DNA from: Caenorhabditis remanei
Lineage: Eukaryota > Nematoda > Chromadorea > Rhabditida > Rhabditidae
DNA: 64,000 bases
Reading direction: 5' to 3'
Assembly: GCF_010183535.1 (NCBI RefSeq)
Contig: NC_071333.1
Coordinates: forward strand, 10,600,587-10,664,586
Position numbers and translations under genes: made by a program. Of this stretch, positions 1 through 12,641 are shown piece by piece (position 1 is the stretch's first letter; each line of letters starts with the position of its first letter). The notes under the pieces were generated by a model, which was not told the DNA's origin, ran no database searches, and was given only the letters and a program-made list of their open reading frames with translations.

Positions 1-91
1 AAGTTACTGAAGCTGGGGGTTCCAAAGCTGAATGAGCACATCACATCACTGAGGATTCATCATCCAAAAATATATTCACATCCATCAAAAG

Positions 92-2335
92 TTGATCCTT
101 TCTGATGAGTGTTTGGACTCGTGTAGACATAACGAGATCTTTGGCAAGTGTACTAGTCAGACATGTTACAAAACACAATCACAACATATTAAGATTCTTA
201 AAGTAGATCTGTCTAAAAAATGGAGAACGTACCTAAAGGTTTCCGTCACAAACATCAATGCCAACGAACGCTTATCTAATTTTAGCCAAGATCAACAACG
301 TTTTTCCAGAACGAGAATTGCATTTCCATACCGGAGAGAACCTAATTCAACATGTACTTGCATACCGGAAATTGATCCAGTTTGTGTAAGGGACGGTCCG
401 TATCAATACACGTATTCCAACATGTGTATCTTTCAATGTGCACAGGAAACTAAGAAAGGTCAGTTAAATCCAAAGAGCATATTTTTTCCTAAGCTTCCGT
501 ATTCAAGCTTCTTTCTTAATCCTTTCATTGGATTCACCAAGAGCAACATCAAGAACAGGATATATGTACTAGCGGCATAAAACAAAAAAATGATTCAGTG
601 TAGTCACAAAATCATGCAACTATAGTTTATAGCATCGGATTGCAACTGGTTTATGATATGTCTCTCAACAAGCGCCAACAAACATGCTATACAAAAACAC
701 ATGATGACCCTGAAAATAAAAAAACACAGCTCATTCCAGATTTGGCACTTCTCTACGAGGGATCGTGTTGTTCGGCAAGATACTGTAACATGTTCGAACA
801 ACCTGTATGCGCAGAAGGACAGGTGAACTATTGAATTGGGCCTGAAAAACGTAAACAGAAAAAATGAAATCTGCAGATGTATCAAACCGTATGCGAATTT
901 GAAGAGAGACAATGCATTGAGTTCAAACTCTTCAAAAATCATATCTCAATGGATTCCAGTCAAGAAAAGTTAGTTTCACAGTATATATTATCATTGAACA
1001 CAGCAACAGATTACTGTAGAGTCCAAAAAAGAGATTTGATGGCAAAGATATTCAAATTTGGAAGGAGATTTACAAAACAATCTGTACCATAGCCTATTAC
1101 CCGCAAATATACTTGTATTTCCTTCAGATGTTCCTGTACAGCACCTTGTCCTACGGAATGGAATCCAGTTTGTGACAAGAAAGGACAGACTCATGCCAAC
1201 TTCTGCACGTTTTTGAACTCAAAGTGCTATCATAAAAACCAGTAAGAGTTTTCATAGAATATTTCTACAGTAATTTTCGAAAATGGTAACAAAAGATGAC
1301 GGTTCACAAAGATCAAAAAACTACTATTATAACCAGTGAAATTCAAGACAGTAATACTTCGCGATTGAAAAATCAAACGATCATCCAAGTTTCAATCGGT
1401 TTGTGGTTTGAAACGGTAGTTTATGTTCCTAAACGGTAGAATGAAATCATAGGTGATTACTCATAGGATTAAAAATTCATTAAAAATATAGTTAATCGTA
1501 TTTTGAATCCTAGCAGAAAAAGAGTAACCTGTTCATTTTTATTGTTCCATAAATAACTTGAGATATCAATTAGTCATCGATTGGATTGTCTGGTATTTCC
1601 AGATTGAATACAACACTAGAAGTCGACTATTCGGGTGTATGCTGTGAAGATATGTGCTCTGCCGGTCAAACATCTCTAACAGTTTGCGATTCCGAGGGTA
1701 GAACACACACCGATATATGTTCCTTCTACGTTGTAAGTTTCCTGTTTCTGATGTATTTCCGATTATCCAAATTTTGGTAGCAATGATCACCTAACCAGAA
1801 AAATCATCATTTCACACTCGGTTTGAAGTCTGTAGCCGTGTGACGATGACGTCCCCAAATCCTAGTGTTGTGTCATAATTTTGGCTATTTACGGTCTATT
1901 TCGATCAGAAATTGCGTTTTGGCACTATAATCCAATAGCAGATCAGATACGTTCCCATGATGACGTCGTAATGTGTGAAACTATTCTGCCAGTCTAGTTC
2001 ATCGAACAAATTTTATTAGAAAAAATCTCATTGGCAAGTGTGGGGGAAACTTGATTGGTCAGAAAAATTGTGCTCAAGTCTAAATAACAGAATAATACTG
2101 AGAAGGACACATAATTCGGTTGACTTTCCGATTATATTAATTATAGTGTTTGTTTCTTGGAAATATCAACTTTTTTTAGGCTAAATGTCGTCAAATGAGG
2201 CGAGGAACCGGGAAGAAGCGTCTCCAAATTGCTGGTGTCGGCCCGTGCAAGCCTAAAAATCCACTTTTCCGATCATTTGATTATTTCGTCAACCGATCTG
2301 TAAATTACCGCCAATCAAAAACTAATCGAGTATAG
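92..2335 (+). CDS. Multi-Kazal-domain secreted protein, 3' part (5' end unresolved or outside window)
   Basis: The sequence shows cysteine-patterned exons at 310-458, 740-822, 877-968, 1128-1241, 1603-1732 and 2180-2335 (stop TAG). All junctions are GT/AG and in phase. The exons encode successive Kazal-like modules, recognisable by cores such as CTCIPEIDPVC, FEQPVCAEGQ, PTEWNPVCDKKGQTHANFC and VCCEDMC. Another exon ending near 147 carries DECLDSC, the tail of an earlier module, and its phase fits the 310 exon; its own start is unclear because the acceptor near 91 is poor. Kazal modules typically inhibit serine proteases or serve as follistatin-like extracellular binding modules. With at least four modules, a secreted role is likely. 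Proteinase inhibition is inferred from family only. A polyadenylation signal (AATAAA) lies about 15 nt after the stop. I cannot name the orthologue. Confidence 0.7.
1810..1980. repeat. Possible short inverted-repeat element in the last Kazal-gene intron
   Basis: An approximately 170-bp block is bounded by TTTCACAC at the left and GTGTGAAA at the right, an 8-bp terminal inverted repeat. Imperfect inner arms share GACGTC. It lies wholly inside the intron 1733-2179. Size and ends suit a MITE-like element, but no target duplication is obvious and no second copy is seen in the window. The call is tentative. Confidence 0.2.
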
Positions 2336-2930
2336 TTATTGAATTGCCAATAAAAATTTTGCCAAAACCAAGTTTATTTCAATATTCAAAGTGACAAAAA
2401 ACGGGGGGAAAATGTTGTTGAATGGAAAAATTGTGTGACGGAAATTTCCTTTGTTTCGTATGCTTGATTTTTATATCAGTGGTTATGAAGAATGGTGAAA
2501 CCAGTAAGCGTTTGCTTAACCACAAGGATGGAGACTGTCCGGGATATATATTCGGGTTGGGATGAGAAAATGTTTGAGAAGATGCAAGAAAATATGAACA
2601 GGTACGGAAAACTAGAATGCAGGTGCACTACTATGCAATATTTTGAAGAGTGTGGAAAGCCAAGAATGAAAAAAACAATAAATCAGAAAGGTGCCCAGAT
2701 AATTATAATGAAAATACAGAAAACGTTTTGTTCATAGAGATTCACAAGTTACGTGAGAAATCGGTAGGAATTATGGCTTTTTAGGAAAACAACAGCTTTC
2801 GAGAGAAAGAGAGAGAGGAAATTAAAGTATTTCAAGTTAGATGATGGCTAACAGCTGGTTGCGTTACGTTTTGGATTAAATATTATACATATCAGTATGA
2901 GTTGAAAAAACTGTCTTTTTAGAAAATTGA
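2336..2930. other. Convergent intergenic interval
   Basis: This 595-bp stretch separates the Kazal gene (+) from the MGC gene (-). It carries the Kazal AATAAA signal and an 81-codon open frame at 2492-2737 (+) with a few cysteines. That frame has no signal peptide, no convincing splice sites and no family match, so I do not call it a gene. Confidence 0.5.
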
Positions 2931-3923
2931 TTAGACTGGGTCGATTTCCACACCGTCGATGTCAATCGAGTTGTATTGCACAATTTTTGGTCTTTCTCGG
3001 TGTTTGTTGATTATGTCGCAGATGTCGTCGTAGATCTAAAAATACGGCGTTTAAAATACAGTTTAACGGTTTTTGACTATCACCTTGTGGACATCTCCAA
3101 CAGTGACCAATCCTAGAGTTTGTGCGATTTCTCCTTCCATAACCTCAATCCAGATAATGTTGCGTTTGATCGTGCGATGGTTCTGAAAAAACATCATTCA
3201 TGCATATTTTCCATTGTTCATTTTCTTTTCGCTTACATCTGGTGTGTATGTTTTTCCTTTACTTGTCTTCTGGACGTTCAGAATCTCGGCAGTATATGAT
3301 CCTCCACGTTTGGAACAGTCAAAACGTCTTGGACGGTAGACGATAGCTTCATCGGCGACATAAACAATTCCACCTCGACGAATCTGAAAAAAGGATGAAT
3401 GAGATGAAATAGAAAAAAGAAAAAAGTGATGTCAGACATGACAAGGAAATGGTTGGGGAGGATGAAGAGACAATCTCATTTCCACAGAAGTCCATCCCAG
3501 TTTTGGTCTGTCCTGACACAGATTTATTTCATTTCAGTTAACAAGGAATTGAAAAGATCAAGACATTTTTATTAGTCGGTTTTATCGCTGTTTTTTTCAT
3601 TTCGGAACACAAAGCTGATTTCTCAAACCCGTCGGGAAGTGAAACACGGAAGTGATCATTTATCGGTACAAGCTAAATGGGAAATAGTGAATGTGTATCT
3701 GGCATTTCGAAAAACCCGAAATTTGAACTTGAAAAACCCTATTTTATCTTCTTCTTCCCTTTTCCAACTTCATGGAATATTCTATTTTACTATCCCATAA
3801 AAATACTCTACTCACTTCTGAGTTTGTTCCATCATCGAGAATGAATGCGTCGACGTGCCATCTGTAGCGTACGGAGGAGTCCGGCACTCCGGGGTCACAA
3901 TGGCGGCCGAAAACGCAACCCAT
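2931..3923 (-). CDS. Small probably lipid-anchored protein starting MGC, 152 aa, unknown function
   Basis: Four exons read on the minus strand: 3816-3923, 3237-3383, 3084-3182 and 2931-3035. Every intron is phase 0 and the stop is TAA. The start ATG sits 13 nt after a TTCAATTCAG acceptor and has an in-frame TGA just upstream, so it is the true start. The protein begins MGCVFG: Gly2 is a candidate N-myristoylation site and Cys3 a candidate palmitoylation site. The rest is rich in alternating hydrophobic residues (for example GGIVYVADEAIVYRP) and ends in a helix-like LVTVGDVHKIYDDICDII stretch. This loosely recalls the myristoylated FRS2 or DOK proteins with an IRS-type PTB domain, but I see no diagnostic motif and that relation is a guess. 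It probably acts at the inner face of the plasma membrane. Strong codon use, short introns and conserved phase make the gene itself secure. Confidence 0.8.
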
Positions 3924-4360
3924 CTTATTTCATAACCTGAATTGAAACATTTTTGCGGTATATATAATAAAACGAAAAGAAAAAAGAAGATAACTAAAAA
4001 TTTTTAAAGTTAGTTTTTATGGTTTATATACTGGAACGATGTTGAATTCTGAATAGAAACTTGCGTTGTGACTGAAAATGGAAAACTGAAACTCGCGAAG
4101 AAAAGAGAATAATAGTGGAACACACAAATCGAAGTCATGATGAATGAGAGAAAGTGAAAATGAAAAATTCCGAAAAATAACTGGTCCATTAGGAAAATCA
4201 CGATACTAAAAGAAAAAAGTAAAAACGTATTAAGAATCTCATATTTTTCCTTAATTATAATCAAGAACCATTTAGACATAACAAAGTACGATGAGAAGAG
4301 TGAAAGAAAAAGAAATCCGAATGCGAACAAGTGAAAGAGCAACCGACGAGCAGAATGGCT

Positions 4361-4390
4361 CTTTTATACACGCGAGATGGGCGGGGTTTC
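4361..4390 (-). promoter_or_regulatory. Candidate core promoter of the MGC gene: TATA box plus GC box
   Basis: On the minus strand TATAAAAG reads from 4368 down to 4361. A GC-rich Sp1-like element (GGGCGGGG on the plus strand, about 4380-4387) lies just upstream of it. A pyrimidine-rich leader follows, and the MGC coding exon has a splice acceptor about 430 bp downstream. That fits a short noncoding first exon spliced, or trans-spliced, to the coding exon. This is inferred from motif and position only. Confidence 0.4.
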
Positions 4391-7300
4391 CCGTACACGG
4401 CCCCTCCAAAACGGAATTGTGCTTTGAATGTTCTCCAAAATAATAACAGGCTTAGAAAAAAAACGCAACGCCTACGAAGAATCATATGGAGGCACGGTAT
4501 TCAAACAAGATAAGAAATGAAGGTTATCTATGTTTTTTTTCTACTTTGGAAATACTTGAAATGCGTGTTTCATCATTTTTTCGAGAAAAATTTCTAGAAA
4601 CATATCATCACAGTTGTGCTTATCATTACATTTCATTTTTTCGGTGAAAACGGTCTACGTGAGGTACAAGAGGCAAAGTTTAAGCGAAACCGGATGCACA
4701 CAGACACTGGCACAAACGTGAAGCAGGAGAGGAAGAGCATCAATGGAAAATGGCAGAGAGCGTTTGTGAATGCCGCACATCAAGAAGCTTGAAATAGGAT
4801 CTGTGTGCGAATTAGGCCCGACGTATTTGGGCAAAGTGCGCTTTTTCAGGTGCCGAGGGCACTCGATTGGTTATTAAAACTGGATGGTCTAAGAAACAGT
4901 TTCATTTTGACTTAATAAAAAACGAATACAGTTTCGCATTACCCGATTGTAATTTTCAAGCTACACTGCAATTTTATGAAACTTCACAGAAGGTCCTTCC
5001 ATACTTCCACCGCTGAGGTTTGAACCTATAAGGTATTTCTAGCTTCCACTGTTTATGTTTAACAAATAATGTCAAATACTGCTTTCACTAACTTCTGGAT
5101 TTTCAGTACCCGAAACAGTTCCTTTATTTTTCCAAATGATAATGACGAATTCGATCAAGCTTATGAAATAACAACTGTTGCCTATCAACTTAATTTAGAT
5201 GACGTAGTTGTACTGTAATAATTCAGGAACACATGGTATTGAATTACGTCAAAAACGACTGATGCTATTTTCAGAAATAACGCTCCTTCATTTTAAAACA
5301 GGACGCTTGGAAAATTTTTCCTTTTTCGTTGTTTTCTTTTGGTTCTGTATCTATTGTTGTATTTCAAATGAAAAAATGAAAAAAACCAAACAGTGATAAG
5401 AGAAAAAAACGGAAAAAAGAGTGGGAGTTAAGAATGGGTGCGACGTGCTTGATCTGTACAACCTCCGGTTCAACTTCCCTCTTGATAAATAAGGTGGACT
5501 ACAGTAAACTCCCAATTTTGCAATACTCGAAGGGATATTAAAACCGATGGAGATATAGAAAAAGTATTTTTAATTTCCTGAAACCCATGGTTTTCTCTAA
5601 TCTAATATAGCAAGGCTTTTGCCCTTAAAAACCACGTTGTCAGAAATTCAATATCCATATTTGATGGATTGAAATCAGATAAAAAAATGTATTGAGAATG
5701 CTAGAATACTGGAATAAAAAGAGAAAATGAAAAGAACGAACAACAATACCAAACAATTGGAATAGTAAACGGTCGTTCAAACGTCTTATCCCGTTTTAAT
5801 TGCTTCTGACTCACTTTTAATTTTGACGTTGGAGAATTGAAATTGTTTATGTGAGAAAATAAAACAAGAGACATTATTGAATGTTTCAAATGAAAGGTCA
5901 AACATTCTAAAAATTGAATGTGTGGGCTGTGAAATTTCTTTAGGTTAACCGGAACGAAACCTAAACTGGCGAACAAAAGTTTGAAATATGGGGAAATGAA
6001 AGAAAAAAAGAAAGAAAAACGGCAATTTGACGGGAAGTTGTTTCTTATTTTAAAACATTTTTGGTTTTTGGACCATTTTGAATTTGTTTCCTGGTACTGC
6101 CAAGGGTGGGGAGGAATATGTCTAGAGGGTGGTTTTGCAAAGTAGAAGACTTTTTTGACTAATTTTTCTTTCTGAGGTACAGTATGACACGAAGGATGAA
6201 ATATGTTTTTGCACGAAGCGTTTATGAGAAAAGGGTTGCTACTGTCAACGACATATGTTTTGCTGACATTTTCATGGTGACCAAGCAACAGACATGGATT
6301 TATGTGAAATTACGTTTTTGTAATACATGAAACGGGAGCACGACTTGAGAGCAACGTTTCCAAAATTGACTTGAGGGAGTGTTTGCACAAACGCAGTACC
6401 TTATTGAACAAAAATTCATGGGAAAGTGCATTTTGAACAGCTAGAAGTTAAAGGACGAATGGGACAAGTGGTAAGGAGGGTAGATGGATTGTCGTCACGA
6501 GAGTGAACTGAAATGGACATAATCGAGTACCTTTTGTGTTTCCATTCATCTTTAATGTATGAGATTTTGTGCTTCAAACGCTTTCGCCGTTTTTATTGAT
6601 GTGATCTGTAGTGAGTGTGAGTGTGAAAGTGAAAGAGCAAAAATTCAAACAAGAGTTCCAGAAAAAAATCAATTTTAGAGAAAATATCAGACTCTTTTTT
6701 TGTGTTTGATTTGCTTGATCCTGGTCGGTGGTTTTGTTGTCAGTGAGTCGGAAAATTTGGAACATCTAAGCTTGCTAAAAATGTGAGTAAAAATGACAAA
6801 TAACATATTTCATGATTAACAAAGCGTGAAAAAACATGTTTTGTGAAAAGTGTGAAAAAGTAGTATTTTCTAAATAATTTGAAATTTCAACTACAGTGAT
6901 TGTTTTAAATAACGCTAAGACTATATTTAATATGTATTTACTCCAGTAAGGTTTTGAGAAGCACATGTTTCAAAATAAAGTTTGTTGTGATGTTTCTTCA
7001 CCAGTTAGTTGCAGTACGCAAGAAAAAGAATCCGGCGGAGTTTAAGGAACAATTGGGGATGTTCAAATGAAATTTCCGTCTTTTGCCTGCTCGGCAGACC
7101 ATTGAATGGGAGCGCGCGGTGTCAAAACTAAGCAAAATGTCTTGACGGTTTTAAAATCAGAATAGACAACACAACACAGAAGAAAGAAAGTTCATCACAA
7201 TGCTCGATCGCTGTTTTCATTATTCATTGGATTTGAAATAAGAAGCGAAAAACTACGAATAAATTATTATTGTCTTGCGGAGAATTAGAAAAAAAACCGA

Positions 7301-10300
7301 AAAATTGAGAGATAAAGAGAAATCGACCATTTCATTCTTTCGCCATGTCGAATATTCATTGAACCCAGTTCTCGGAGCAAAAATTAAAATGGCCGAAGAC
7401 TAAATACTTTTGAATTTTTTTGTTCCTCTGCCCTTGTCCCAATTGAAAAAAAACGTGAGAGGGAGAATCGAATGGAAAACTGACAGCCGAGCACAGCAGA
7501 GCCAAATGCGGAGGATTTGATTTAATTGAAGTGTGACACAAGTGTTTGAAGTGTGGGACGGACGACGGGGGGTGAACAAAAAATTGATGGGGCACACGAG
7601 GATGTGACCGGATTGAAACCTTTTGTCCACATGACTTGTATACAAAATTTATGATAATTGAATAAAAACGCAACATTTTGTGGAAGACAATGGGATTGAC
7701 TATTCGAAATTATATTAAAAACTATGTTTCTAAAAAATGGAGACATTAAAAAAAATTGAATTCACTAGTCAGAAAAAATTGATTGGAACATGTCAAAGTT
7801 TCAGCGATTGTGATTATTTGAGTAATTATCATTTGTATATTCTATGGTTTTCCTTTAAAGAAACGTACCTTAACTAGAACCTGCCAATCAAAATTAGAAA
7901 TAAACTTAATCTTTCACTATCAGAATATTCATTTGAAACATACCTGAATATGTTTATTTGTAGCAAAGTTGTCTTGCAAAAATTTCAATTTTTTCTTATT
8001 CTCTTTTTCTGTCTGAAAAAGAAATGAAGATTAATTGTTTGAATCCCAAATAAGATTATATTCCGGAACGAATACGAAACTAGACAAGGGTCACGAGAAG
8101 ATTAGTGATGAACAAAAGGATTGATATTTAGGAGGAATAGCGTTCGTGTCTGAACCACATTCTGTAAGTGTCATTCCGGAAAAAAACACTGAAAAACGGA
8201 AGAGCAGAGGTAGAAACGGAAGAATAAGAAAACAAGGACAAACCGAAGTGTTCCGACCCCTAGAAGCTAATAGCAAGTGAGTGAGAAGCAGCAAAAGTGA
8301 AAGGAAAATGAGAAGAGCGACGTTGGGAAGTGACTAGTGAGCAGGAACCGGTGAAAAAAGAAATAAAAACGAAACGACGAATAAAATTTTTGAAATTGAG
8401 AAAGAAGAATCGAAAAGGAACAGAATTAGATGGAGCATGAGAGGTTTTATATCGGCAAAATAATATATTTTATTTTAGTAATAACCAACCATGAAATGTC
8501 ACTCCGATGGGTAATTATAGTGGAACTCTCTCACTAATAGTCTCGACTAAATAACGGTGCCCCCCATTTATTCCCCCCGATATCATTCAACAGGAAGTAT
8601 TCACAATATCGTTTTTCTGCGCTAGAGCGGAATTCAGAGCGCACATTTTTTGATACAGCAGTTAATGCCGATGCTGAGATTCGAAGCCGATATTCCACAT
8701 AAAAACCGAGAACCATATGACTTTCGCACACTTTTTGTCGCAAATGTGACTTGACTTGAGTCAGTGGCTCATTCAATGAAAAAAATTGAGAGTGGAAGGT
8801 CAAAAAATTCCGGCGGCTAAGTGACCACACTGATGAGCAACCTTCCAAGAACCCGAAAAACAATTTGGGGAGCAACTACTCACTTTCGAAAATTGTACAT
8901 TTTAGAATGAGATAAGAAGTTTTGCATTTTTCATAAAGATCCACGGAATGCTTTTAATAAAGGTCTTCCATTTTTTCAATGTGCCCACATCAAATGTTTC
9001 CCAAAAAAGTGCATGTTTTATTGGTGATGTTGATGAGCGTTAGAGGTCAAAGTCAACTTGTGCACCCATCCGAAAAGAAATACTCATTTTTGGGTCTGCC
9101 TGCAAAAACAGAAATATTCAGGGGGTGAAGGATCTGAATAATCTGAAAATTTGAAAACAAACAAATATATCCTTATTGTTTTTCTTCCACTAGACATGCT
9201 CTTTTGCACCGCCTGTGGCTCTTTTCTTAAAAACAGCAAATGATCTAGATTCATTGAAATAAACAATTTAATTATTAGAACGACAAAAACGGAGTGGGAG
9301 GGATGAGCAATTCCAAAGAATAGCGGAGCATATGGAGTCAAGTTCATTGAGGATTAGAATAAAGAGACTGATGTGGGAAAAGTGGAAGAAGAAGAATAAG
9401 AAAGAGACACGATTATGTTATTAGGAAGAACATGCAGAAGTAAAATGAGTCAAAGATTCTTGCATTAGATACAACAATCAATGGAAAATAATATGTAATT
9501 GGAGAGGAGTGTATGAGATGTTATAATTGGAGATTTGAGATGAAATAAGAAAAATGAATGTATAATTGTGAAAATGACACTTTGCCCTAAGGACACTTCA
9601 ACACATCCATTTTTTCGTATTTTCTTCTGTTTTTTTCGGATTTTTAACCAAAAACAAAAAGTGAGATGTCGATTCGAACAAGTATTCAAAAGGAAATTTG
9701 AAATGACATGCATGTCAGGTTTAGAATTACAGAGAGAGGAGAAAAGATGACGACATCAAGTTTCTCGGAACAAATCCACATTGAGAACTGAGAAAAATGT
9801 GGACGTATGAGATTCTAGAAGCAATTAAACAAAAGAATTCAATATTTGATTTGCTCAGTCGTTGATAGTTCAATGTTTACATCTTGGATTAAATTTTCAA
9901 ATGAACATGACTTGGACATTTTGCAGAAATGAACAAATTACAGGAAAAAACTAGTTTGCTTGCTCCCGGTTTTGCAGATCTCTAATTTTTTATTAGTCAT
10001 CATCAGAATTAATTTTAAAATTTAAGCAATCTTTGATATTAACTGAGATGTTATCAAAAACTAAAATTACAGTATTCCCATTGGACTACATTTCAAAAAC
10101 TAGAAGAGTGGTAACACAGAAAAATAAGTTATTGGTTGAGAACTGCCTCGAAGGCTAATAGAGGGTAACTTGCTGAATAAAGTCACATCACTGGCAGTGT
10201 TTTGCGCGTCCCTCGGGGCATTTAGTCTCATCCGTTTTTGCCCGGTCAATTCGCGCAGTATTTGGGACCTCCTCTCTTGTTTTGATAAAATATTCAAATT

Positions 10301-12597
10301 CAAACACAACATTTCCCACCCCCACTAGAGGATAAAGGAAAAGGAAATCCAAAGAAAATAATGAAGCGGAAATTATGTTTGGCAGCATATTCAATTCCAT
10401 TATTATTTTCTTCTTTTTTCATTGTTTAGGGATATTGGCATAACTCGTGTTCTAAAAGGGCAAACCGAGAAGAAATCAAGAAATTCATGAATACGTGACT
10501 GGAAAGAAGATCAAAAGGAGGGTCGAAAAACTCAAAACTCGTTCTTTAAGTAGTACATATTTCCTAAGTCAAACCCTCTCCGATTTCCTGAATAATGGAT
10601 AAAGAGCAGCTCAAACGAAAGCTTTCTTGTTGGCCAATGACATTTCAAACATTTTTGACTCGATTCGAGAATAAAATAGTGAGAATTGCAAACTTGTACT
10701 TTTAAGTTTTAAAAGCTCTCAAAATATTTGACACAATGTACTTTCCAGCTACGAAAATCATTTGAACAAAAAATAAAACCTACAGAGATTTAAGTTCATT
10801 ATGACAAGTAATCAATCCAAATACTTTGAAACTCTTGTTATACGATGTCCTGAGTTTTTCAAACTTATCAATCATCACCCATGACTAATCGGTTTCATAA
10901 GACAAAATTGAACAACAATAGTTTAAAAATTGTGATTGACTCAGACCGGGGGCCTGAAAACACGTACAATGTGACCCACTGAAATGCGCCAGACAAGCGG
11001 CCATCTGAATTTTCTCCGCTAGGAATACCGAGTTGGTCATAAGACAAACGTTTTGTGGTGGGTGGTGTCAAAGAAGATAAATGGGTTTGGTTTGGTCCGT
11101 TTTGGCTTTGTTCTTTTTCAAAATATCATCACATCATGTTTTTAAATTTCAACAAAACCTCTCGTTCATCTTAGTCGGAAAGGGATCGGATTACCAGGGA
11201 ACAAAAATAAAGAACGGATAAATTGAAAATGAGGTACGAAAGATCAACCTTTCCAGGGTCTAAGAAAGTATAGTTTCAGAGGAAAAATGTTGAATTTTTC
11301 AATTCAACAATTGAAAAAGTGAAAAAGCGTACTACCGGAAAGAGCGAAAACAAAAACACAACAAGCGAGAGGAGTTGATGGTGTCAGTTGCTGTTTCGCG
11401 ATTGATATCATCTTTGTTCATCTATCCACACCAAATCATTTGGCACCTAACGAGTTTTTCGACTTCCAGTGATCTCGAAAAGCAACTTAAAAACGAAATG
11501 AGAATGAAAACGTGTGGAAAATAATAGGGGGCTTTTTAGGAGTATGCACGTATGCTGTGGATAACAATTGACAGAAAACTAATAGTTGAAAAGTGGATGA
11601 AGAGGAAGATGAGGAAGTGAAAAGAAACAAAGAGTAGATAAGAATGTTCTCGAGCTAGCTTCAAGTATATTTTCGAGAAGAAAAAACGCCTCAGACAATT
11701 CTCTCAATCATAACACTTTTGAATTTCTCAAGTATGATGCTTTAATGGCTCTTCGCTCGTTCTGCTTCTAGTTTCAAAAATAGCAGAAAACAGAAAGGCA
11801 ATTTTCTTGCGGGGAGCCAGAGGATAATTGAAAGAAAAATGAATGGCGGTGGTGCCAGTGCACCTCGGGTTGCATAATTTTTCGTGTTGCATGTCTGCAC
11901 AATTCATCTTCTCGCTTTCACTAATTGCTAGAGTCTCTTCGGGCAAGAAATTGAATTGATGGCCCCCCTCTTTGCAACAGGCGGGCCTGGATGAGGAATG
12001 ACGAACTCTGATTCGTTAAGATGTGATAAAACAGCGTGTGATTGGATGATGGTGGCCGTTGAGTTCTTTTTTCTGCACGAAAATATGACGAATTGAGAGA
12101 AAATAGACGACATTTCGAACCAGGTCCCAGATGTGTGAAAGAAACCGAACTATAAACGTTTTGCCTATATCATCATTTGGTGAATGAGATGCATGGAGCT
12201 AATTGAGTTGACTGATGTGATGAAACTCAAGTATCATTTGTTAAAACACATCAGTGTATAAAATTTATTTTTAGCTGTTTCATAACTCATTCAAATTACC
12301 CTTCTGTTCATTTATCCCAAAAATAAAAAATAAATTCTATACTAATAACCGAAGATTTCACACATTGAATCATTCGAAGAAAATTCCATTCAATCATTTT
12401 TTCAGTTACCATCTTTGAACAAAGGCAACGGTTAAAAACATTTATTTTATTTTATTGTGATATTGAATATGATTCACTCCTGATTCGAAGAAATGAAAGA
12501 CAACGTCATGAGAAATCGCACCGATTGGTTTTTTCGTTCTCAAAACTTTTCTATGCCCTATCACTTTTCATCACGACGGATTCAAAACAAAGAACCA
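4391..12597. other. Long region without a confident gene
   Basis: About 8.2 kb of AT-rich DNA with polypurine tracts and scattered short open frames. The longest open frame (5701-6288, minus, 195 codons) is Phe/Ser/Lys-rich with no domain and is not believed. Features worth noting are isolated minus-strand pieces with good splice signals at 7869-7880, 7945-8013 and 9040-9099. Several AGATAA/GATA motifs occur near 11.0-11.7 kb. The interval may hold distal promoters, noncoding exons or a poorly conserved gene. Confidence 0.45.
7945..8013 (-). other. Orphan coding-like exon (Lys-rich, 23 codons)
   Basis: On the minus strand a CTTTTTCAG-type acceptor is followed by a 69-nt open phase-0 segment encoding a Lys-rich peptide that contains KKKLKFLQDNFATNKHIQ. 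It ends in CAG followed by GTATGT, a consensus donor. About 65 bp further on, a 12-nt micro-segment at 7869-7880 (coding VLVK) also has consensus flanks (TTGGCAG acceptor, AAG/GTACG donor) and is in phase. No start or terminal exon could be joined with confidence. Confidence 0.3.
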
Positions 12598-12605
12598 TAT
12601 AAAAA
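12598..12605 (+). promoter_or_regulatory. TATA box of Ser/Asp-rich gene 1
   Basis: TATAAAAA begins 44 nt upstream of the ATG at 12642. This predicts transcription starting about 10-15 nt before the start codon. The same spacing recurs in the two neighbouring paralogues. Confidence 0.6.
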
Positions 12606-12641
12606 GATCATTGGATACCGAGATGATACATTCAATCCAAA

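Noticed and set aside
4331..4513. 60-codon plus-strand frame over the TATA/GC-box region
   Set aside because: Overlaps promoter elements of the minus-strand MGC gene and has no independent support.
5701..6288. 195-codon open frame on the minus strand
   Set aside because: Phe/Ser/Lys/Pro-rich translation of AT-rich DNA with no domain, signal, splice support or promoter; probably chance.
8534..8875. 113-codon minus-strand open frame
   Set aside because: No recognisable motif and no flanking splice or poly(A) logic; composition not convincing.
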